DNA of 64,000 bases from Tsukamurella pseudospumae (lineage in GTDB: Bacteria > Actinomycetota > Actinomycetes > Mycobacteriales > Mycobacteriaceae): the NCBI RefSeq assembly GCF_001575205.1, contig NZ_LSRE01000034.1, forward strand, positions 124,001-188,000, in the 5' to 3' direction. Under the pieces are notes generated by a model. The model had not been told where the DNA came from and did not search any database. It saw nothing but the letters and a program-made list of their open reading frames with translations. The stretch's first letter is position 1. Each line of letters opens with the position of its first letter. The translations under genes were made by a program, and so were the position numbers. Below, one piece after another: positions 55,426-64,000 of this stretch.

Positions 55426-57159
55426 ATGTCCGACACGATCACCGACGGTGCCGCCGCGCTCGACGCCGCCGCTGAGGAGATCCGCGCGCTGCGCCTGCGG
55501 AACTGGCCGGCGCAGGTGCCGCGCACCGTCGAATACCCCGCCGGCGCGCCGGCGATGGTCGAGCACCTGCGGCACTGGGCGCAGCAGCGCCCGGACACCG
55601 TCGCGATCGCCTTCTACGGGCGGGAGGTGACCTACGCGGAGTACGACGACCTGTCCGACCGGTTCGCCGGACTGCTGGCCGAGTACGGGGTGCGGCCGGG
55701 TGACGCGGTGGGTGTGTACCTGGGCAACTGCCCGCAGTTCGCCATCGCCATGCTCGGGATCCTCAAGCTCGGTGCCGTCCACGTCCCCGTCAATCCGTTG
55801 CTGAAGGGGCGTGAGCTGCAGCACGAGCTGGAGGACGCCGGTGTGGGCGTGCTCCTGGCCCAGACGGACCTGCTGGACCTGGTGCAGTCCGTGCGCGCGC
55901 AGACGCCCGTGCACACCGTGATAGCCACGGCCGTGGGCGATCTCCTCGACGGCACAGCGCCGTTCGCCGATGCGCTGCCGCCCTTCGACACCGCGCCGGA
56001 CCCGCGCAGCGACTGGCACCGCGTGGCCGCAGTCGCGCCCGCGCCGATCCGTGGATCGGACCCCGACGCGCTCGCCGCGCTGAACTACACCGGGGGCACC
56101 ACGGGTCTGCCGAAGGGGTGCGAGCACACGCAGCGGCACATGGCCTACACCGCCGCCACCGCGACGCTCGCGGGCGGCGCGCCGGTGGGGGACCCCGTCG
56201 CGGTCGGCCTGAACTTCCTGCCCGTGTTCTGGATCGCCGGAGAGGATTTCGGCATCCTCAAGCCGCTGATCAACGGCCAGACGGTGGTACTCCTGACCCG
56301 TTGGGACCCGGTCGCCGTCGCGGCGCTCGTCGCCCGCTACGCGGTCACCGACCTCGTGGGCACCGTCGACAACTACGTCGAGCTGATGGAACTCCCGGGT
56401 TTCGACGGCGCCGCGTTCGGCACCGTCGTCAACCCCCTCGCGGTCTCCTTCGTGCTCAAGCTGACCCCGGAGCTGCGCGCCCGGTGGCGCGGGCTGACCG
56501 GCGGGACGCTCCGCGAGGCCTCCTACGGCATGACCGAGACGCACACCGCCGACACCTTCACCCTGGGCTTCCAGGACGACGACCGGGACCTCACGGCCGA
56601 CCCCGTGTTCTGCGGACTTCCCGTGCCCGGCACGGACATCCTGATCGTGGACGCCGACGGTGCGCCCGTCCCCGTCGGCGGGACCGGGGAGATCGTCGTG
56701 CGGAGCCAGTCCATCCTCACTGCATACCACCGCCGCCCCCAGGCCACCGCCGAGGCGATCCGCGACGGCTGGCTGCACACCGGTGACGTCGGCAGGCTCG
56801 ACGAGTGGGGCGCGGTGCACTATCTCGCTCGCACGAAGGAGATGATCAAGGTGAACGGCATGTCGGTCTTCCCGTCGGAGGTGGAGGCGTTGCTCAAGGA
56901 TCACCCGGCCATCGGCGCGGTGTCCGTGGTCCCGCGCCCCGACGCCCGGAAGGGGCAGGTGCCCCTGGCGTTCGTCGTGGCGGAGGGACGGGTCGACGTC
57001 GCCGAGCTGCGGGCGTGGTCCCGGGAGAACATGGCGGCCTACAAGGTTCCCGATTTCGTCGTGGTGGATTCGCTGCCGATGACGGCAACCGGGAAGATCC
57101 GCAAGGGTGATCTGTTCGAGCGCGCGGCGGCACTGGCCGCCGAGGGGGAGTCGAAGTGA
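55426..57159 (+). CDS. AMP-dependent acyl-CoA ligase, carboxylase-linked
   Basis: 577 residues from the ATG at 55426, preceded by AAGGAG. Motifs: A3 ALNYTGGTTGLPKGCEHTQR (TGGTTG in place of TSGTTG), A5 ASYGMTETHTADTF, A7 GWLHTGDVGRLDEWG, A8 RTKEMIKVNGMSVFPSEVEA and catalytic Lys TATGKIRKGDLF. Its 3' end overlaps the carboxylase ATG by 4 nt, so the two form a pathway: acid to CoA ester to carboxylated CoA ester. The two-residue change in A3 and the ~60-residue N-terminal extension separate it from the other FadDs in the window. Confidence 0.92.
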   Translation: MSDTITDGAAALDAAAEEIRALRLRNWPAQVPRTVEYPAGAPAMVEHLRHWAQQRPDTVAIAFYGREVTYAEYDDLSDRFAGLLAEYGVRPGDAVGVYLGNCPQFAIAMLGILKLGAVHVPVNPLLKGRELQHELEDAGVGVLLAQTDLLDLVQSVRAQTPVHTVIATAVGDLLDGTAPFADALPPFDTAPDPRSDWHRVAAVAPAPIRGSDPDALAALNYTGGTTGLPKGCEHTQRHMAYTAATATLAGGAPVGDPVAVGLNFLPVFWIAGEDFGILKPLINGQTVVLLTRWDPVAVAALVARYAVTDLVGTVDNYVELMELPGFDGAAFGTVVNPLAVSFVLKLTPELRARWRGLTGGTLREASYGMTETHTADTFTLGFQDDDRDLTADPVFCGLPVPGTDILIVDADGAPVPVGGTGEIVVRSQSILTAYHRRPQATAEAIRDGWLHTGDVGRLDEWGAVHYLARTKEMIKVNGMSVFPSEVEALLKDHPAIGAVSVVPRPDARKGQVPLAFVVAEGRVDVAELRAWSRENMAAYKVPDFVVVDSLPMTATGKIRKGDLFERAAALAAEGESK

Positions 57160-60100
57160 AACTGCTCATCGCGAACCGGGGCGAGATCGCGCTGCGGATC
57201 ATCCGCACGGCACGGGATCTGGGCGTCCCCACCGTGGCGGTGTACGCCGCGGACGACGCCGACACCCCGCACGTCGCCGCGGCCGATGACGCCGTGGCGC
57301 TGGACGGATCCGGCCCTGCGGCGTACCTGGACGTCGACGCCGTGCTCGCGGCCGCCGCGCGGACCGGGGCCGACGCCGTGCACCCGGGCTACGGATTCCT
57401 CGCCGAGAACGCGGGCTTCGCCGCGGCGTGTGCCGACGCCGGGCTCGTCTTCGTCGGCCCGGCCCCGGAGGTGCTGCGCGCCTTCGGTGACAAGGCCGCC
57501 GCCCGAGCGGCCGCCGTCGCGGCGGGCGTTCCCGTGCCCGCCGCCACCGACGGCGGCGCCGACCTCGCGACGGTGCGAGCGTTCGCCGCCGGCCGCCCGA
57601 GCGGCGTCATGATCAAGGCCGTCGCCGGTGGCGGCGGGCGCGGCATGCGGGCCGTCCTGCCCGGGCCGCGGTTCGAGGACGACCTCGAATCCGCATACCG
57701 CGCCTGCGTTTCCGAGGCCGAGTTGGGCTTCGGCGACGGCCGGGTCTTCGCGGAGGAACTGCAGACCGGGGCCCGGCACATCGAGGTGCAGATCGTCGGC
57801 GACGGGCAGAGCGCCCTCGCGCTCGGCGACCGGGACTGCAGCGTGCAGCGCCGCAACCAGAAACTGATCGAGATCGCGCCGGCGCCCGCACTGACCGACG
57901 AGCTGCGGAATTCCCTGCACGGCCACGCCGCCCGCCTGTGCGCCGCGGCCGGGTACCGCGGCCTCGCGACCGTCGAATTCCTCGTGCGGGACGCTGCGGC
58001 AGTGTTCCTGGAGGTCAATCCGCGGATCCAGGTGGAGCACACCGTGACCGAGGAGGTCACCGGCGTCGACCTGGTGGCCGCGCAGCTCGCCCTCGCCGAC
58101 GGCGCCGCGCTCGCCTCGGTGGGCCTGCCCGACGGCATCACCTGCCGCGACGGGATCGTCACCGGCGCACCGGCCGCCGCGCTCGGGACCGCGGTGCAGG
58201 CGCGCGTCAACCTCGAGGTGCCGCAGCCCGACGGGACCGTCCTCCCGTCGGCGGGGGAGCTCACCGGGTACACGCCCCCGACGGGGCCCGGTGTGCGCGT
58301 GGACGGCTACGGCAGGCCCGGCCTGACCACTTCGGCCCGGTACGACTCCCTGCTCGCGAAGGTGATCGTGCGCGCGGCGACCGCGGAGCGCGCCTTCGCC
58401 AAGCTCGACGCGGCGCTGGGGGAGTTCGTCATCGACGGCCCCGGAACCACCATCGCGCTGCTGCGCGCCGTGCTCGCGGACGCCGAATTCCGTTCGGGCC
58501 CCGTCGATACGGGCTACCTCAGCCGCCGGATCGCGGAACTCGCGCCCGCGGTGGACGCGGGCCCGGCACCGTCGGTCGATCTCGACGGTGACGTCCTGGT
58601 CGCGACGATGACGGGCACCGTCGTCGCCGTGGCGGAGGAGGGCGCGACCGCCGAACCGGGCACCGCACTGGTCGTCCTCGAGGCGATGAAAATGGAGCAC
58701 GAGCAGGTGCTGGCGGTGCCGGTCACCGTCGGCGAGGTGCTCGTGCGACCCGGGCAGACCGTGAGCGCGGGGACGCCGCTCGTGGCGTACACGCCGGCGG
58801 ACGGCTCGAGCGGCAGCGGCGCCGGCGGGGACGAGCAGGACCTCGACCGGTCCCGCGCGGACCTCGACGAGGTGCGTGAGCGACACCGTGTGACCCGCGA
58901 CGAGGGCCGCCCGGACGCCGTGGCCAAGCGGCGGAAGATCGGGCGGCGCACCGCGCGCGAGAACATCGACGACCTCGTGGACGAGGGCAGCTTCACCGAG
59001 TACGGGGCGCTGCTCCTGCCGGCGCAGCGCGCCCGCCGGTCCGAGGAGGACCTGATCGCCACCGGCGCCGCGGACGGCCTGATCGGCGGCCTCGCCACGA
59101 TCGACGGCACCGAGGCGATGGTGATCTCCTACGACTACACGGTGCTGGCCGGCACGCAGGGCTGGCGCAACCACGCCAAGACCGACCGGCTCATCGATGT
59201 GGCGGAGCGTCGCGGCGTCCCGATCGTGCTCTTCGCCGAGGGCGGCGGAGGCAGGCCCGGCGACACCGACCTGGACATCGTTGCGGGCCTGGACGTCCCG
59301 ACCTTCCGCTCGCTCGGCGCGTTGCGCGGGCGGGTTCCGCTGATCGCGGTGGTCTCAGGACGCTGCTTCGCGGGGAACGCCGCGCTCGCGGGCATCTGCG
59401 ACGTGATCATCGTCACGCCGGACGCGAACATCGGCATGGGCGGCCCGGCCATGATCTCCGGGGGCGGGCTCGGCGAGTTCCGCCCGGAGGCGATCGGTCC
59501 GATCGACGTGCAGCGCCGCAACGGCGTCGTGCACGTCGTCGCGGACGACGAGGTGCAGGCGGTTCGGCAGGCGCGGAGGTACCTCGGCTACTTCGCGGGC
59601 CCGGTCGACGACTGGACCGCCCCCGATCCGCGCAGGGCTCGGCATGTGGTGCCCGAGAACCGCTTGCGCGCCTACGACGTCCGCGCCGCGATCGCCGCGA
59701 TCGTCGACGAGGACTCCGTCCTGGAGCTGCGCCGCGACTACGGGGTCGGCGTCATCACGGCGCTGGTGCGGGTGGAGGGCGTGCCCTACGCCCTCATCGC
59801 CAACAGCACCCGGCACCTGGGCGGTGCCATCGATGCCGAGGGCGCCGACAAGCTCGGGGACTTCCTGGAACTGGCGCAGGCGCACGGGCTTCCGGTGGTC
59901 TCGCTCTGCGACACCCCGGGGTTCATGGTGGGCCCCGACGCCGAGGAACAGGCGACGGTACGCCGCTTCTCCCGGCTCTTCGTGCTCGGGGCCCGGTTGA
60001 CGGTCCCGCTCGGAGTGTTCGTGCTGCGCAAGGGATACGGTCTCGGCGCCATGGCGATGACCGGCGGCAGCTTCCACGCCCCGCAGTTCACCGTCGCCTG

Positions 60101-60329
60101 GCCGACCGGCGAGATCGGCGGCATGGGCCTGGAGGGGGCCGTGCGGCTGGGGTTCAGCAAGGAACTCGCCGCGGCGCCGGACGAGGCCGCCCGCGCCGAG
60201 CTCTTCGACCAGCTGCTGGCGCTGGCGTACCAGCGGGGCCGGGCCCTGCACGCCGCCACCACCTTCGAGCTGGACGACGTGATCGACCCCGCCGCCACCC
60301 GGAACTGGATCCGTACCCTCACCCGGTGA
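57156..60329 (+). CDS. Single-chain acyl-CoA carboxylase (biotin carboxylase-BCCP-carboxyltransferase, LCC-like)
   Basis: 1057 residues. Biotin carboxylase at ~1-445 (MKLLIANRGEIALRIIRTAR; VKAVAGGGGRGMRAV for ATP; FLEVNPRIQVEHTVTEEVTG), a biotinyl domain with Lys512 in VVLEAMKMEHEQVL, and a carboxyltransferase domain ~560-1057 (GTQGWRNHAKTDRLIDVAER; GRCFAGNAALAGICDVIIVT; GGAIDAEGADKLGDFLELAQ). Most actinobacterial acyl-CoA carboxylases split these parts over AccA and AccD subunits; a one-chain form is known as LCC from Mycobacterium and Rhodopseudomonas, which accepts short to long acyl-CoAs. Coupled to the ligase before it, it would make a malonyl- or methylmalonyl-type product from a specific acyl-CoA. 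Confidence 0.93.
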   Translation: MKLLIANRGEIALRIIRTARDLGVPTVAVYAADDADTPHVAAADDAVALDGSGPAAYLDVDAVLAAAARTGADAVHPGYGFLAENAGFAAACADAGLVFVGPAPEVLRAFGDKAAARAAAVAAGVPVPAATDGGADLATVRAFAAGRPSGVMIKAVAGGGGRGMRAVLPGPRFEDDLESAYRACVSEAELGFGDGRVFAEELQTGARHIEVQIVGDGQSALALGDRDCSVQRRNQKLIEIAPAPALTDELRNSLHGHAARLCAAAGYRGLATVEFLVRDAAAVFLEVNPRIQVEHTVTEEVTGVDLVAAQLALADGAALASVGLPDGITCRDGIVTGAPAAALGTAVQARVNLEVPQPDGTVLPSAGELTGYTPPTGPGVRVDGYGRPGLTTSARYDSLLAKVIVRAATAERAFAKLDAALGEFVIDGPGTTIALLRAVLADAEFRSGPVDTGYLSRRIAELAPAVDAGPAPSVDLDGDVLVATMTGTVVAVAEEGATAEPGTALVVLEAMKMEHEQVLAVPVTVGEVLVRPGQTVSAGTPLVAYTPADGSSGSGAGGDEQDLDRSRADLDEVRERHRVTRDEGRPDAVAKRRKIGRRTARENIDDLVDEGSFTEYGALLLPAQRARRSEEDLIATGAADGLIGGLATIDGTEAMVISYDYTVLAGTQGWRNHAKTDRLIDVAERRGVPIVLFAEGGGGRPGDTDLDIVAGLDVPTFRSLGALRGRVPLIAVVSGRCFAGNAALAGICDVIIVTPDANIGMGGPAMISGGGLGEFRPEAIGPIDVQRRNGVVHVVADDEVQAVRQARRYLGYFAGPVDDWTAPDPRRARHVVPENRLRAYDVRAAIAAIVDEDSVLELRRDYGVGVITALVRVEGVPYALIANSTRHLGGAIDAEGADKLGDFLELAQAHGLPVVSLCDTPGFMVGPDAEEQATVRRFSRLFVLGARLTVPLGVFVLRKGYGLGAMAMTGGSFHAPQFTVAWPTGEIGGMGLEGAVRLGFSKELAAAPDEAARAELFDQLLALAYQRGRALHAATTFELDDVIDPAATRNWIRTLTR

Positions 60330-60360
60330 GGGGATGAGGGTACGGATCCGCCGTGGGCGG

Positions 60361-60381
60361 TCCCACCGGGTGACGGTGGGA
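60361..60381. terminator. Short terminator hairpin
   Basis: TCCCACCG, loop GGTGA, CGGTGGGA between the convergent carboxylase and DUF6069 genes. An 8-bp stem; moderate support. Confidence 0.6.
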
Positions 60382-60398
60382 TCGTCCGCGGTCCGCGG

Positions 60399-60827
60399 TC
60401 AGCGCACCCGACGGTAGAGGGCCTCGAGGGCGATCACCAGCACGGCGGCGATCACCACGTGCATGAGCGCGAGCGTCGTCGTGGAGGCACCGTCGAAGTC
60501 CGCGGCGAGCGTTCCCGCGACGGTGCCCAACGACGCGGCCGCGCCGACGACGGCCGCGACGCGCAGGATCGGGGCCCAGAGCTTCGAGAGCAGCACCGCC
60601 GCGGTCATGCCGACGGCGAGCGGCGCCACCGTCATGAGTACGACGCCACCGGGCGCCACCGACGCGCGGGCACCGGCCTCGTCGGTCATGGTGAAGTCGC
60701 CGCCGGCGGCGAGGCCGACGAGCCACAGGATCAGGTTGCCGAGCAGCGCGAGGCCGACGGTGCCGAGCACGACTGTCGTGCGGGTGATGCGGAACGTCGA
60801 CGGGGCTGCGGTGTCGATGGCGGTCAT
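60399..60827 (-). CDS. DUF6069 membrane protein
   Basis: 142 residues with four membrane helices: TTVVLGTVGLALLGNLILWL, APGGVVLMTVAPLAVGMTAA, ILRVAAVVGAAASLGTVAGT and LALMHVVIAAVLVIALEALY. The family is actinobacterial and of unknown role. It lies downstream of the two-component genes on the same strand (62 bp), with GAGGAGACACC before its ATG, and may be a target of that system. Confidence 0.8.
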   Translation of the reverse strand: MTAIDTAAPSTFRITRTTVVLGTVGLALLGNLILWLVGLAAGGDFTMTDEAGARASVAPGGVVLMTVAPLAVGMTAAVLLSKLWAPILRVAAVVGAAASLGTVAGTLAADFDGASTTTLALMHVVIAAVLVIALEALYRRVR

Positions 60828-60889
60828 GGTGTCTCCTCGTGTCGTTTCTCTGGAACGACTCCATCAGACAACCTGAAGCATTATTGAGG

Positions 60890-61546
60890 TCAAGCTCTCG
60901 GTCCGGCGTCGCTCGTTCCGGACTGCGCAGCGATGACCGCGGCCTGCACCCGCGACTGCACGCCGAGCTTCATCAGCACGCGCGAGACGTGGGTCTTCAC
61001 CGTGGCCTCGCCGATGTCCAAACGCCGCGCGATCTGCTGGTTCGACAGCCCGTCGCCCAGCCCGGCCAGCACGTCGCGCTCGCGATCGGTGAGCGCGGAC
61101 AGGTCCACCGGCGCGGGCTCGTCGGACGGACGGGGCAGTGCGCCGATCACGGCGCGGGTCACCTTCGGGTCCAGCACCGCGTCACCGTCCGCGACCGCCT
61201 GCACGGCGCGGATCAGCTCATCGCCGCCGGCGGACTTGAGCAGGAAGCCGCTCGCGCCCGCACCGAGGGCGCCGAGCACGTACTCGTCGAGATCGAAGGT
61301 CGTGAGAACGAGTACGGCGCTGTCGGTCTCCGCCACGACCGACGCGGTGGCGGCGAGGCCGTCGACGCGCGGCATCCGGACGTCCATGACCACCACGTCC
61401 GGTTTCAGGGCTCGGGCCTGCCGGAGCGCGGCGGCACCGTCGGCCGCCTCACCGACGACCCGGACCTCACCGGTGGACTCGAGGAGCAGACGTAGGCCGG
61501 CCCGGATCGCCGCGTGGTCGTCCGCCAGGACGACGGTGACCGTCAC
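60890..61546 (-). CDS. NarL/LuxR-family response regulator 2
   Basis: 218 residues from a GTG overlapping the kinase stop (GTGA). Receiver domain with Asp9/Asp10 (VVLADDHAA), phosphoacceptor Asp55 (VVVMDVRMPR) and Lys in GFLLKSAGG. LuxR-type HTH at ~150-205 (LTDRERDVLAGLGDGLSNQQ, ATVKTHVSRVLMKLGVQ). Paired with the kinase encoded just upstream. Confidence 0.94.
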   Translation of the reverse strand: MTVTVVLADDHAAIRAGLRLLLESTGEVRVVGEAADGAAALRQARALKPDVVVMDVRMPRVDGLAATASVVAETDSAVLVLTTFDLDEYVLGALGAGASGFLLKSAGGDELIRAVQAVADGDAVLDPKVTRAVIGALPRPSDEPAPVDLSALTDRERDVLAGLGDGLSNQQIARRLDIGEATVKTHVSRVLMKLGVQSRVQAAVIAAQSGTSDAGPRA

Positions 61547-62661
61547 CGCACGACCTCCATCGGTACGCTCGCCCGGACGACCCAGGTGTCGCCCTGCCGG
61601 CCGGCGGTCGCGGTGCCACCGACCGACTCGGCGCGGAAGGCGATGTTGCGCAGGCCGTCGCCGGCGCCTTCCGACCACGCAGCGGCGGGCAGGGGATTGG
61701 TCGCAGTCATGGTGAGCTCCTCCCGGTCGGTGTCCACGACGACCTCCAACGGAGAGCCCGGCGCATGTTTGGTGGCGTTCGTGATGACCTCGCCGAGGAT
61801 GCGGGTGAGCACGGCCTCGGCGGCGGTGGGCAGCGGACCGTCGGGCACGCGCAACCGAACGTTCACGCCCGCCGCCCCGGCGGTCTCGATGAGCGGTTCG
61901 AGGGACGTGAGGGTGGTGCGGACCGCCGCATCGTCCGGAGAGGTGAGCAGGTTGATCGTGGATCGCATCTCCTCGAGCGCGGCCAGGCTACCGGACCGGA
62001 TCGACTGCAGCACGGCTGGATTCCGCGGCGTTCGCTGGGCGGCATCGGCCAGGATGGCGACCGCGGAGAGATGCCCGGCGACCGTGTCGTGCAGCTCCCG
62101 TGCGAGCCGGCGGCGCTCCTCCGCGATCGTGTTCGTGCGCCGTGCCTCGCTCTCCTGCCGCTCCATCTCGGCGAGCTTCCGGTAGGCGCGCAGGGCTCTC
62201 GCGTAGCCGATCGGCGACCACGTCAGGGCCACGAGGATCAGCGCGGCGTACACGCCGGCCTTGACCCCCTCGAACGCGGTGGCGGTGACCGCCGCGCCGA
62301 TCGTGAGGGCCAAGGACACCCCCGCGACCACTCGGACGAGCCGCTCGGAGCCGAGCGCCGTGGCGAGGTAGATGAGGTCGGACAGTGCGATCCACAGAGG
62401 CACCGACGGCCCGAACGGAAGATCCGCGAGCACGAGCGCCAGCGTGAGGCCGAACCCCAGCGCGGGACGCCGGCGGGCCAGGATCTGGAAGGCGAGTGCG
62501 GCGCACAGGAGTGCGGCCTTCACCGGCCACGGGTACAGGTCCTCGTTCACCGCCCGTGCGGACCACCCGCCCGCCGCCCACAACAGCGCGCCCACCATGG
62601 CGGCACCCAACGCGGGCACGGCGGCGAACACCTTCGACGCGTCGCGTCCGTCCCCCGTCAT
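61543..62661 (-). CDS. NarL-type sensor histidine kinase 2
   Basis: 372 residues from the ATG at 62661; a GTG at 62679 would add six. Five or so membrane helices form the N-terminal ~150 residues (AALLCAALAFQILARRRPAL, VVAGVSLALTIGAAVTATAF), followed by HisKA_3 (RRLARELHDTVAGHLSAVAI) and HATPase_c (GEVITNATKHAPGSPLEVVV; GDGLRNIAFRAESVGG). This architecture matches DesK/LiaS-type envelope sensors. It is divergent from the small membrane protein gene at 62769. Confidence 0.92.
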   Translation of the reverse strand: MTGDGRDASKVFAAVPALGAAMVGALLWAAGGWSARAVNEDLYPWPVKAALLCAALAFQILARRRPALGFGLTLALVLADLPFGPSVPLWIALSDLIYLATALGSERLVRVVAGVSLALTIGAAVTATAFEGVKAGVYAALILVALTWSPIGYARALRAYRKLAEMERQESEARRTNTIAEERRRLARELHDTVAGHLSAVAILADAAQRTPRNPAVLQSIRSGSLAALEEMRSTINLLTSPDDAAVRTTLTSLEPLIETAGAAGVNVRLRVPDGPLPTAAEAVLTRILGEVITNATKHAPGSPLEVVVDTDREELTMTATNPLPAAAWSEGAGDGLRNIAFRAESVGGTATAGRQGDTWVVRASVPMEVVR

Positions 62662-62768
62662 GACCTCATTCCAACACACGACGCCCCCGGCGGGGTCCGC
62701 CGATCGGGGGAGGCCGGCGCATCGTCGGGGGGACGACGACTGTGCGCCGGCCCGGCAGAGTGGGGCGT

Positions 62769-63332
62769 ATGAACGAGTTGAACAGTCCGGTGCTGTGGAC
62801 GATCGCCGGGTGCGAGATCGGGTTCTGGGTCCTGGTGCTGGGCGGCCTGACGCTCCGCTACATCGTGCGGGCGCGCCGGGCGGGGATGGTCGCGCTGGCC
62901 CTCGTGCCGGCCCTCGACGTGGTCCTCATCGCCGCCGTCGCGATCGACCTCTACCGGGGCGGCGAGGTCGGCTTCGCGCACCGGCTCGCGGGCATCTACC
63001 TCGGCTGCACCCTGATGTTCGGGCACCGCATGATCACCTGGGCCGACGAGCGGTTCGCCCACCGGTTCGCGGGCGGCCCCACGCCGCACAGGGTGCCGAA
63101 ACTCGGCCCGGAACGTACCCGCAAGGAGTGGTCGGACTTCTACCGCTGGCTCGGCGCGGTGGCGATCGCGGGCGCCGTGTCGCTGGGGCTGGGCTACACC
63201 GTGGCCGACGACACCCAGCGCGAGGCGCTCATGGGCGTGTTCGGCACGCTCGGCGTGATCACCGTGATCTGGCTCCTCACCGGTCCGCTGTGGGTGGCGG
63301 GACGAGGGGAGCGGACCGCCGGCGGCCAGTGA
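62769..63332 (+). CDS. Hypothetical membrane protein
   Basis: 187 residues from the ATG at 62769. Five hydrophobic segments: LWTIAGCEIGFWVLVLGGLT, AGMVALALVPALDVVLIAAV, HRLAGIYLGCTLMFGHRMIT, LGAVAIAGAVSLGLGYTVA and VFGTLGVITVIWLLTGPLWV. A basic loop (PTPHRVPKLGPERTRKEWSD) separates helices 3 and 4. It resembles other actinobacterial five-helix proteins of unknown role. No motif gives a function. Confidence 0.75.
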   Translation: MNELNSPVLWTIAGCEIGFWVLVLGGLTLRYIVRARRAGMVALALVPALDVVLIAAVAIDLYRGGEVGFAHRLAGIYLGCTLMFGHRMITWADERFAHRFAGGPTPHRVPKLGPERTRKEWSDFYRWLGAVAIAGAVSLGLGYTVADDTQREALMGVFGTLGVITVIWLLTGPLWVAGRGERTAGGQ

Positions 63333-63400
63333 CCGTGGCTGAAGTCGTCCTGCGATCGGCCTTCGTGAGGATCACCGTGCCGGCGATAGCCGCTGCGCCG

Positions 63401-63506
63401 GGCAGAACGGGTGCGGGAAGCCATCCGCACCCGAAATGCGCCAGCGCACCCGGCACGCAGGGTGCGACCGGGCGAAACGGGTGCGAGTGGCCATCCGCAC
63501 CCGAAT
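63401..63506. repeat. Palindromic repeat cluster in a 305-bp gene-free gap
   Basis: Two 36-bp copies 70 bp apart (63401-63436, 63471-63506), each built as ACGGGTGCG...CATCCGCACCCGAA. The first forms a 9-bp stem (CGGGTGCGG/CCGCACCCG). Between them GCGCACCC...GGGTGCG forms an inverted third hairpin. The rest of the gap, 63333-63637, shows only the sigA terminator and no plausible gene. Confidence 0.85.
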
Positions 63507-63594
63507 CACCCGCTGACCGGCTCCCTCCTCGGAGGAATCGCGCTGCGCGGGAGGTATCACCCGCTCCACGAGGAACGGTTCGGTCCGCGAGACG

Positions 63595-63628
63595 CCGAAC
63601 GCCCGACGGCGTACCGTCGGGCGTTCGG
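63595..63628. terminator. Terminator hairpin behind sigA
   Basis: CCGAACGCCCGACGG, loop CGTA, CCGTCGGGCGTTCGG: a perfect 15-bp stem 9 bp beyond the sigA stop. Confidence 0.9.
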
Positions 63629-63637
63629 AAACGGGAC

Positions 63638-64000
63638 CTAGTCCAGGTAGTCGCGGAGGACCTGCGAGCGCGACGGGTGCCGCAGCTTGCTCATCGTCTT
63701 CGACTCGATCTGGCGGATGCGCTCACGCGTGACGCCGTAGACCTGACCGATCTCGTCTAAAGTCCGCGGCTGGCCGTCGGTGAGGCCGAACCGCAGGCGG
63801 ACGACGCCGGCCTCGCGCTCGGAGAGCGTGTCGAGCACGGACTGGAGCTGGTCCTGCAGCAGGGTGAACGACACCGCGTCCACGGCCACCACGGCCTCGG
63901 AGTCCTCGATGAAGTCGCCGAGCTGGGAATCGCCCTCGTCGCCGATGGTCTGGTCGAGCGAGATGGGCTCACGCGCGTACTGCTGGATCTCCAGCACCTT
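63638..64000 (-). CDS. sigA: Principal RNA polymerase sigma factor SigA, C-terminal 120 residues
   Basis: The frame is open to the right edge; only regions 3.2-4 are present. Region 3.2 ([20 protein letters not shown]) and region 4.2 ([32 protein letters not shown]) with the terminal LRDYLD identify the primary factor. Compared with SigB in the same window ([33 protein letters not shown]), the Q-T-I-G-D-E-G-D loop is the SigA form. It directs housekeeping transcription, including the -35/-10 promoters noted here. Confidence 0.96.

Noticed and set aside
63401-63506. CRISPR array from the palindromic units
   Set aside because: Only two direct copies, imperfect, separated by another palindrome; no cas genes.

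Overview
The window is about 70% G+C, with genes on both strands, many GTG starts and many 4-nt start/stop overlaps. It carries a DtxR/IdeR iron regulator with all seven metal ligands, a SigA and a SigB sigma factor, a single-chain acyl-CoA carboxylase and many FadD/FadE-type genes. This points to an actinobacterium of the order Mycobacteriales (Tsukamurella/Gordonia/Rhodococcus-like). The genus is inferred from gene content, not from a search. No rRNA, tRNA, CRISPR array, insertion sequence or phage gene was seen.

Region 1 (1-12.6 kb, on to 13.2 kb): end of an acetate/solute symporter; an ECF41-type sigma factor divergent from its carboxymuconolactone-decarboxylase-like partner, with a matching promoter between them; OxyR; an isochorismatase-fold protein lacking the catalytic Cys; a LysR-like sensor domain without HTH paired with a DUF5997 gene; an acyl-CoA ligase; a two-component system; a Ski2-like helicase.

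Region 2 (13.2-33.3 kb), chromosomal core: two tandem alpha/beta hydrolases and a PAC2 protein, MarR/hydrolase pair, APC permease, DUF4192, galE, ideR, acuC, a GNAT/acyl-CoA-synthetase fusion, sigB, methyltransferase, DUF3099, DUF3039, YihY, a second helicase and a DUF7455 zinc-ribbon protein. The sigA-sigB-ideR-PAC2-hydrolase grouping recalls the Mycobacterium tuberculosis sigA/sigB/ideR neighbourhood (from memory). A 58-bp tandem triplication at the acuC/GNAT junction creates two overlapping 21-residue mini-ORFs.

Region 3 (33.4-60.3 kb), accessory catabolic region: a frameshifted EamA exporter, an M13 peptidase lipoprotein, a rhomboid-like protein, then an acyl-CoA catabolic regulon. A TetR regulator sits with an acyl-CoA dehydrogenase, divergent from a thiolase. 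Three near-identical palindromes (TAAGCG-AG-CGCTTA type) lie before the thiolase, before a 12-gene operon (40.6-52.2 kb) and between a lipase-like hydrolase and an MHS-family transporter. The operon holds three SDRs, a quinone-oxidoreductase-like enzyme, a HAD hydrolase, a MaoC hydratase, an APH-like kinase, an ACAD10/11-type dehydrogenase, a second dehydrogenase pair, a phosphotriesterase-like lactonase and a CoA ligase. HAD + APH + ACAD are the three domains of human ACAD10, and kinase + ACAD recall the levulinate (Lva) route. My reading is a complete pathway: lactone or 4-hydroxy acid to CoA thioester, phosphorylation of the 4-OH, conversion to a 3-hydroxyacyl-CoA, thiolysis. A second TetR, another ligase and a single-chain BC-BCCP-CT carboxylase follow.

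Region 4 (60.3-64 kb): DUF6069 protein, a second NarL-type two-component system, a small membrane protein, a palindrome-rich gap, and the end of sigA running off the window.
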